Of a DNA stretch of 64,000 bases, positions 60,240 through 64,000 are shown piece after piece. The position numbers were made by a program, and so were the translations under genes. This DNA is from Halpernia sp048269545 (GTDB taxonomy: Bacteria; Bacteroidota; Bacteroidia; Flavobacteriales; Weeksellaceae). Numbering within the stretch: position 1 is the first letter of the stretch; each line of letters starts with the position of its first letter. The notes under the pieces were generated by a model. The model ran no database searches. It saw only the letters and a list, made by a program, of their open reading frames with translations, and had not been told where the DNA came from. The DNA is taken from the NCBI RefSeq assembly GCF_048269545.1, contig NZ_JBLXIJ010000002.1, forward strand, positions 1 to 64,000, read 5' to 3'.

Positions 60240-61013
60240 ATGAAAAATTTAGGCTTGGTTTTATCCGGAGGCGGAACGAAAGGAGTTGCTCATGCGGGTG
60301 TTTTAAAATTTTTAGAAGAGAAAAATATAATTCCAGAAATTTTGGCTTGTTGTAGCGCAGGTTCTATTGTCGGAAGTTTATATGCCGTTGGAAAAAAACC
60401 AGAAGAGATTTTAGAATTTTTTAAATCTGTTTATTTTTTTAATTGGCGACATTTTACCATTAATAAACCGGGTCTGGTTTCATCCTCGATTTTTAGTGAA
60501 TATTTATTACCTGTTTTTGGAGAACTTACTTTGGGAGAATTAGAAAAGGATGTTCGCATTATTGCTACAGAATTAATTACCGGTGAGCAAAGAATTTTTG
60601 GTAGAGATTTCAAAATTGTTGATGCCATTATTGCGTCGTGTTGCATTCCAGGAATAACAACACCTTACATTGTAGGAGATGAAATGTTTAGCGATGGTGG
60701 AGTTTTAAATAATTTCCCTGCAGATATTATAAAAGCAGACTGCGAAAAAATGATTGGCGTTTACGTTTCAATGCCAGAAGACGCTTCAATGGAAAGTCTT
60801 TCTACCATTAGATCTGTAACTACGCGAGCTTACGAATTGCTTTCACATCGTACAGAAATTCACAAATTTGCCTATTGTGATTGGTTTATTACTTCAAAAA
60901 AACTAGCATCTTACGGTACTTTTGAAAGAAAAGCACATCGATTAGAAGAAATTTTTGATATCGGTTATCAAGCTGCGAAAGAAAGTTATGAAGACAGTAT
61001 TTTTTCTAAATAA
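60240..61013 (+). CDS. Patatin-like phospholipase family protein
   Basis: A 257-residue alpha/beta hydrolase with a Ser-Asp dyad. The oxyanion loop is SGGGTKGVAHAGVL (residues 9-22), and the nucleophile is Ser39 in CCSAGSIVG. The usual G-x-S-x-G has its first Gly replaced by Cys37, which is uncommon. The dyad Asp is in FSDGGVLNNFP near residue 150. It is cytoplasmic, without a signal peptide. The start codon directly follows the stop of the VIT transporter gene, so both are co-transcribed. Its 3' end overlaps the convergent dgkA by 28 bases. Confidence 0.85.
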   Translation: MKNLGLVLSGGGTKGVAHAGVLKFLEEKNIIPEILACCSAGSIVGSLYAVGKKPEEILEFFKSVYFFNWRHFTINKPGLVSSSIFSEYLLPVFGELTLGELEKDVRIIATELITGEQRIFGRDFKIVDAIIASCCIPGITTPYIVGDEMFSDGGVLNNFPADIIKADCEKMIGVYVSMPEDASMESLSTIRSVTTRAYELLSHRTEIHKFAYCDWFITSKKLASYGTFERKAHRLEEIFDIGYQAAKESYEDSIFSK

Positions 61014-61354
61014 GGCCAATAAATTATTGCACCAATTACAATTGCAAAAATTGTAGATAAAAGAACTGCGCCTGCCGAAATATCTTTTATAATTCCAATT
61101 TTTTTATTAAAACTGGGTTCTACAAAATCACATAATTTCTCAATTGTAGTATTTATAATTTCGGTTACTAAAACAAAAGCAGAAACTAGAAGTATTAAAA
61201 CGGCATCAATTAAATTTAATCTTAAAAATAATATCAAAAATAAATTTAAAAATAAAGCTGCAATTTCCAATTGAAAATTGCGCTCATTTCTAAAAATCCA
61301 TTTTAAACCTTTTAAGGAAAATAATAAACTATTGTAAAACGGTTCTTTCGCCAT
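60986..61354 (-). CDS. dgkA: Diacylglycerol kinase-family membrane protein
   Basis: Small integral kinase of the prokaryotic DAGK family, 122 residues with three helices. These enzymes phosphorylate diacylglycerol or undecaprenol. The conserved active-site stretch EIINTTIEKLCDF (E-x2-N-T-x2-E) and the metal/ATP region KDISAGAVLL are present. The frame runs to a TTG at 61360, but the ATG at 61354 overlaps the stop of the M28 peptidase gene (TAATG on the minus strand), the typical coupled arrangement. Whether it prefers diacylglycerol or undecaprenol is not evident. Confidence 0.85.
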   Translation of the reverse strand: MAKEPFYNSLLFSLKGLKWIFRNERNFQLEIAALFLNLFLILFLRLNLIDAVLILLVSAFVLVTEIINTTIEKLCDFVEPSFNKKIGIIKDISAGAVLLSTIFAIVIGAIIYWPYLEKILSS

Positions 61355-62712
61355 TACCAATATTTATCAATCATATAAAGCAATTGCGTTTCAGCGGAAG
61401 CTCCAGAAAGTAATTCTCGTCGGTTAACTTTTTCAAAAATATCTTCTGTGGTGTGATGAATATCAAAATAACGCGCAGAATCTGGTGATAATTCGCCCGT
61501 TGCAGATCCTAATTCTTGCAAAGGTTGTACATCGGTTCCGGCATAATTTTTATCAAAATCATAAATTCCATAAGGCAAGAATAAATTGGACCAAGATTTT
61601 ACTTCATTTCTTTTTCCATCACTCATTACCAAACCAAAACCGCGTGGTGCAAAACCACCAGAATCACTTTCCAAAGCAAATAGATGTTTTTCATTTTTTC
61701 GTTTGGCTTCTTCTGCATATTTTTTTGCACCTTTTGCGCCGTTTTCTTCATTCGCAAAACAAATAACTCTAATTGTATGATTGTTTGGAATATTTAATTT
61801 TTTAAATGTTCTTAAAACTTCAATTGCTTGTACAACGCCCGCTCCGTCGTCAGTTGCTCCTTCTCCTACGTCCCAAGAATCCAAATGTCCACCAACTGCG
61901 ATTACCGATTGGTCTTTTTTTCCCGTAATTTCTCCAATTACAGAATGCGTGAGTCTTTCGCCTTTCATTCCACAATTTGAATTTAATTTCGCAAAAACTT
62001 TTTCAGATTCTAAAGTTTTTTCTAATTCATCTGCACTTTTTACACCAATGCAAACTGCAGGAATTTTTGGATATCTTTCGTCGTAACGCTGAGTTCCAGT
62101 ATGTGGAACATCATCAAAAGCCGAAGAAAGAGAACGAATGATCATTGCTTTTCCACCTTTTTTTGCAACAAAAGAAGCGGCTACAAATCTGTATTTTCCA
62201 GCGTCGCCATAAGCTTGTCCCGTAGAAATGAAAGTTTGGTTAAAAGGATAATTAAAAAAAACAATTTTATCTTTTACTTCGGAATCTTTCATTTTATCTA
62301 AATCTTCCAAACTTTTTACATAAATAATTTCACCTTCTAAATCTTTTCCGTTCGTTCCTTCCGTATTTCCGATAGAAAGCATATTTAAAGATTTCCAAGA
62401 ATTTGTTCCAGATTTAATTTGCAAAGATTCTTTTCCTCTTTCCCAAACAGGAACCATCACCTCTTGATACCAAACCTTATCTGCACCTGCTTCTTTCAAT
62501 TTTTTATATGCCCATTTTGTTGCTTTTTCATAAGCTTCAGAACCGCTTAATCTGTGACCAATATCTTTTGCTAATTGGTGCAAATTATTATACGCTTGTC
62601 CATTCGTTAAAATTTCATCGGAGATATTTTTAAATTCTATGGAATCTGATTTGGATTGGGAAAAAAATAATCCGCCCCAAAAGAGCGGAAGAAGTAGGGT
62701 GAGTTTTTTCAT
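61354..62712 (-). CDS. M28-family exported metallopeptidase
   Basis: Exported zinc exopeptidase of 452 residues (signal peptide 1-18), related to carboxypeptidase Q/aminopeptidases of family M28. A PA-like inserted domain lies at about residues 120-230 (GKAMIIRSLSS). The co-catalytic zinc site follows: His in AVGGHLDSWD, Asp in GATDDGAG, the catalytic and ligand Glu pair in FANEENGAKG, Asp in ALESDSGG and His in DIHHTTED. All ligands are present. It is translationally coupled to dgkA, an unusual functional pairing. Confidence 0.9.
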   Translation of the reverse strand: MKKLTLLLPLFWGGLFFSQSKSDSIEFKNISDEILTNGQAYNNLHQLAKDIGHRLSGSEAYEKATKWAYKKLKEAGADKVWYQEVMVPVWERGKESLQIKSGTNSWKSLNMLSIGNTEGTNGKDLEGEIIYVKSLEDLDKMKDSEVKDKIVFFNYPFNQTFISTGQAYGDAGKYRFVAASFVAKKGGKAMIIRSLSSAFDDVPHTGTQRYDERYPKIPAVCIGVKSADELEKTLESEKVFAKLNSNCGMKGERLTHSVIGEITGKKDQSVIAVGGHLDSWDVGEGATDDGAGVVQAIEVLRTFKKLNIPNNHTIRVICFANEENGAKGAKKYAEEAKRKNEKHLFALESDSGGFAPRGFGLVMSDGKRNEVKSWSNLFLPYGIYDFDKNYAGTDVQPLQELGSATGELSPDSARYFDIHHTTEDIFEKVNRRELLSGASAETQLLYMIDKYW

Positions 62713-62845
62713 TTAAATAGTTTTTGTTTGTCTTTCAAAATTAATTATTATTTTTTGAAAACAGAGAAATAGAAGTATAAAATTTTAATAAAAAAGTTCT
62801 TTCAAAAATTGAAAGAACTAAAATGAAAATAATGGTTAAATTTTA

Positions 62846-64000
62846 TTATTTCATATCATACATCACCAAAGCCGTCACCAATTTTGGTTCAATGTAAGTG
62901 CATTTTGGCGGCATAATGAGTTTTTCATCGGAGATTTTTAGCATATCAGAAAAACTAACGGGATAAATACCGAATCCCACTTTATATTTGCCGGAATCTA
63001 CTTCTTCTTTTATCTTTAAAATCCCTTCGATGCTGGAATTTCCTTTGATATAAGTAATTTCATCAGAAGTTTTAGGATCAAAAATATCAAAAATATCTTT
63101 GAAAATATATTTCCGCATTAATTTGTGATCTAAATCATTTGTATCTGCAGATTTACGAACGTCGTGCTTTACGTGTAAACTGTAAAATTTTCCATCCAAA
63201 TACATACTAAAATGGAATTTCTGAGAAGGGAAATAAGGATTTTCACCTTTCTCATGAATTAGAAAATTAGTTTCTAATTTCTTTAAAAACTCTTCAGAAG
63301 TTAATCCGTTTAAGTTTTTTAAAAGCCGATTATAATCGTTTATTTTAATTGATTGGTTGGAAACAATATAACTGAAAACGTAGTTGTAATGTTCTGTACC
63401 ATTGTGTTTTTTATTTTTTTCTTTCTGGTTTTTTGCGTTTAAAGCTGCGGAACCAATTCTGTGATGTCCATCTGCGATGTAAAAAGAATCAATTTGTTCT
63501 AAAACATCTTTTAATTCTTTCATTTTTAGACGGTTGTCTATTTTCCAGATTTTATGGCGCGTTCCTAAATCATCTACATAATTTAAAATCGGAATGTTTT
63601 TTTCTTCATAATTCATCAATAATTCTACTTTAGAATTTGATGGATAAGTGAGCAAAACGGGTTCTGCTTGAAGATTAACTTTCTCTAAATAATGTGCTAA
63701 TTTTTCTTTTTTTGCTGTTAAAGTAGATTCGTGTTTTTTAATTTTTCCTTCCCAAAATTCTTCCACACTTACCAAACCAAGCAATCCACGAAACACTTTT
63801 TTATTTGGATAAGTTTGAGAATATAAATAAAAAGAAGCGTCATCTTGCACCAATTTATGATCGGCTAAAAGTTCTTCATAATTGGTTCGAATTTTTCGTA
63901 AATTTCTGTCGATATCCTTTGATTTGCTCACTACGTAAGGTTTTATCATTTGAATATAGGAAGAATCTATGGCAGATTTTTCATTAATTTCTTCTTGTGA
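62846..64000 (-). CDS. DUF1015-family protein, cut by the window edge
   Basis: The frame is open from 62846 to the end of the window (385 codons on the minus strand); the ATG at 63949 is probably internal, because 17 further in-frame codons upstream (ending DSSYIQ) continue the family sequence. DUF1015 proteins are about 400-415 residues, so roughly 25-35 residues lie outside. Family motifs include FYIADGHHRIGSAAL near the middle and a C-terminal MPPKCTYIEPKLVTALVMYD. The HHR-containing block suggests a ParB-like or metal-dependent fold; in other bacteria these genes often neighbour serA/serC. Function not established. Confidence 0.85.
   Translation of the reverse strand, partial: SQEEINEKSAIDSSYIQMIKPYVVSKSKDIDRNLRKIRTNYEELLADHKLVQDDASFYLYSQTYPNKKVFRGLLGLVSVEEFWEGKIKKHESTLTAKKEKLAHYLEKVNLQAEPVLLTYPSNSKVELLMNYEEKNIPILNYVDDLGTRHKIWKIDNRLKMKELKDVLEQIDSFYIADGHHRIGSAALNAKNQKEKNKKHNGTEHYNYVFSYIVSNQSIKINDYNRLLKNLNGLTSEEFLKKLETNFLIHEKGENPYFPSQKFHFSMYLDGKFYSLHVKHDVRKSADTNDLDHKLMRKYIFKDIFDIFDPKTSDEITYIKGNSSIEGILKIKEEVDSGKYKVGFGIYPVSFSDMLKISDEKLIMPPKCTYIEPKLVTALVMYDMK

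Noticed and set aside
1..64000. tRNA, rRNA, CRISPR arrays, riboswitches and transposases
   Set aside because: Looked for T-loop and rRNA-like conserved blocks, regularly spaced repeats, known riboswitch cores and transposase motifs; none was found by eye. A covariance-model scan would be decisive.

Overview
The window is an ordinary chromosomal stretch of a low-GC Bacteroidota, most likely a flavobacterium of the Weeksellaceae (Chryseobacterium) lineage. This rests on the AT-rich composition, the TTTG / TAnnTTTG promoter elements in front of many genes, a type IX secretion C-terminal domain, a SecDF fusion, a fused 2-oxoacid dehydrogenase E1, the ftsX-DUF3098-uppP-truB order, and the general character of the proteins. 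The genus is inference. I saw no rRNA, tRNA, CRISPR array, prophage or transposase gene. Genes are densely packed and no gene-free stretch exceeds 300 bases.

Layout. 0-5.3 kb: nicotinamide riboside-type transporter (pnuC, minus), amino-acid permease, secreted BNR-repeat protein, hemN. 5.3-9.1 kb: a cluster of small secreted proteins of unknown function, three of them tandem paralogues. 9.3-18.5 kb: housekeeping genes secDF, rsmA, ftsX, DUF3098, uppP, truB, a T9SS cargo protein, rluF and a small HD hydrolase. 18.5-23.2 kb: a 1147-residue GH18 / NodB deacetylase / GT2 synthase fusion, a tiny PLDc_N membrane protein and an Hsp20 chaperone. 23.3-29.7 kb (minus): a fatty-acid beta-oxidation operon led by a MarR regulator (marR, fadB-like, thiolase, acyl-CoA dehydrogenase). 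An inverted-repeat-bounded element carrying a broken four-helix-bundle (S23/IVS-type) gene sits inside it. The electron-transfer flavoprotein genes etfB-etfA lie at 40.4-42.1 kb; they carry the same TATGCATGCATA palindrome that occurs upstream of marR, so one regulon is likely. 29.9-42.5 kb: FecCD-type importer, TlpA thioredoxin, ferredoxin reductase, sanA, udk, divIC/ftsB, mutA-like, THUMP-like methyltransferase, M20 dipeptidase, SDR. 42.6-52.4 kb: M1 and S9 peptidases, VOC protein, queA, rlmN, sterol-desaturase family enzyme, secreted protein, polyprenyl synthase. 52.4-55.4 kb: the most unusual locus. A membrane-spanning TPR/AraC regulator is divergent from two tandem short exported peptides, which are followed by three tandem ~97-bp units, each holding a covarying hairpin with a T-run. 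55.5-64 kb: fused E1 and lipoamide dehydrogenase, VIT-family transporter, patatin-like lipase, diacylglycerol kinase, M28 peptidase, and a DUF1015 protein cut by the window edge.

Best candidates for something undescribed: (1) the TPR-AraC sensor / twin exported peptide / hairpin-array locus at 52.4-55.1 kb, which looks like a possible secreted-peptide sensing module; (2) the IVS-like element inside the beta-oxidation operon, bounded by an imperfect 30-bp inverted repeat and carrying a nonsense-mutated four-helix-bundle gene; (3) the MarR operator shared between the beta-oxidation and ETF operons. All functional statements come from reading motifs and families by eye; no search was run.
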